A stretch of 35,316 bases of DNA, taken from contig MHXU01000179.1 in assembly GCA_001824555.1 (NCBI GenBank), positions 1 through 35,316 on the forward strand, written 5' to 3'. Position numbers and translations under genes: made by a program. Under the pieces are notes generated by a model. That model had not been told where the DNA came from, made no database searches, and was given only the letters and a program-made list of their open reading frames with translations. Positions within the stretch are counted from its first letter, which is position 1; every line of letters starts with the position of its first letter. Below are positions 34,784 to 35,316 of this stretch, piece by piece. This DNA is from Planctomycetes bacterium GWC2_45_44. Lineage in GTDB: Bacteria > Planctomycetota > Phycisphaerae > Sedimentisphaerales > UBA12454.

Positions 34784-35040
34784 GTTTTTTCTTAAAAATA
34801 TTAATTTTTAGCACAAAAATATTGTTAATCATTGTATGCACAAACAGTTATGTATATAATATATGTTTTTAACAACGGGGTATAAATAAATATACTCCGA
34901 TTAAAATATCTCAAAATTATTCGTTCCTTGCCATCTTATGTCAGCCCGCATATTTCATAGGGGTGGGAAAATTAATGCTCGTAGATAATTTTGATACACA
35001 AATTCAACTTAAAAGAACTGATTCTACACCTTCAGCAAAC
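34755..35040. repeat. Repeated regulatory block, copy B (upstream of the 985-aa glycosidase)
   Basis: About 286 bp homologous to 31004-31290, in the same orientation and the same position relative to a core promoter. Toward the gene the similarity ends at the -10 box; at the far end it stops near TTCAGCAA. Confidence 0.75.
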
Positions 35041-35316
35041 AGTGGCCTCGTCAATGGGCTTCAGTCATTCAATTTCTCTCCCTGCCATTCAAGCTATGGG
35101 GCTTTGGCTTTTACCCATGAGGAACTGACTCCCTCTGAACACGCCAGCATTAGTTAGTTGGTTACGACAGTTGGCCGAAATCTTACCTTTTAAACGGTAG
35201 GGTAAACGCATCTAAATTTTGTTTATAACCTGAACTTTGTTTAAGCTGTGATGCAAAGAAGTTCTCTGGGCTGGCAACTGACATCCCAGATTTTGAGCGA
35301 AGGTTTCTTCGGCAGT

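Larger units (their letters stand above)
34432..35316. other. Leader and upstream regulatory region, 885 bp
   Basis: No convincing gene. It contains a ~317-nt untranslated leader with a mini-ORF and hairpin (34540-34597), the promoter/operator (34755-34783) and copy B of the repeated block (to 35040). From 35041 to the end I see nothing firm; open frames run off the right edge but none shows a family motif. Confidence 0.6.

Noticed and set aside
34963-35157. 64-codon plus-strand ORF in repeat block B
   Set aside because: The homologous position in block A carries a stop and indels, so the frame is not conserved.
1-35316. CRISPR array, tRNA or rRNA genes
   Set aside because: No regular short repeat-spacer pattern and no cloverleaf or rRNA-like sequence was noticed on either strand; a tRNA/Rfam scan would settle it.

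Overview
The window looks like part of a Planctomycetota chromosome, most likely class Phycisphaerae (Sedimentisphaerales-like); this is inference from domain content, not from a marker gene. The signs are many secreted proteins carrying LamG modules and planctomycete dockerin-like segments (GDITGDCRTDMNDL type), a PEP-CTERM protein, a prepilin-like protein with a C-terminal H...FADGH motif, several uroporphyrinogen-decarboxylase-like (URO-D-like) proteins, and an integrase of the type common in planctomycetes. Base composition is moderate to low GC.

Layout. Positions 1-705 (+) hold the C-terminal part of a tyrosine recombinase, open at the window edge, followed by about 640 bp without a convincing gene but with a degenerate direct repeat. 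Everything from 1342 to 34431 is read from the minus strand, so transcription runs from right to left. In transcription order: (i) a secreted LamG + clan GH-A glycosidase of 985 aa; (ii) a LacI-family regulator; (iii) a type-II-pseudopilin-like protein; (iv) a LamG/FN3-like/dockerin-like protein with no catalytic domain; (v) a LamG PEP-CTERM protein; (vi) a GH-A glycosidase with dockerin-like and LamG modules; (vii, viii) two tandem-duplicated secreted GH-A glycosidases; (ix) a 977-aa cytoplasmic protein with two TIM-barrel-like halves; (x) a secreted parallel beta-helix protein carrying an inserted LamG; (xi) a GH78-like alpha-L-rhamnosidase; (xii) a URO-D-like protein; (xiii) a GH32/clan-J-like beta-propeller hydrolase; (xiv) another URO-D-like protein; (xv) an IS5-type transposase tail that overlaps the start of (xvi) an MFS transporter; (xvii) a Gfo/Idh/MocA-type oxidoreductase; (xviii) a truncated URO-D-like gene; (xix) a third complete URO-D-like gene; (xx) a SASA-type carbohydrate esterase.

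The simplest reading is a large glycan-utilisation locus. Secreted GH-A enzymes and the beta-helix protein would attack a polysaccharide outside the membrane, an MFS carrier would import fragments, and cytoplasmic rhamnosidase, GH32-like hydrolase, esterase, oxidoreductase and URO-D-like proteins would finish the work. A rhamnose-containing, acetylated and perhaps methylated glycan would fit, but the substrate is inference. No SusC/SusD pair is present.

The most unusual points are: a circularly permuted LamG module inserted in the beta-helix protein; a ~287-bp regulatory block repeated upstream of lacI and of the 985-aa glycosidase, with an operator-like palindrome between the -35 and -10 boxes; a different 17-bp palindrome that forms the promoter spacer in front of three other secreted-protein genes; and a transposase remnant joined to a transporter gene through an ATGA overlap.
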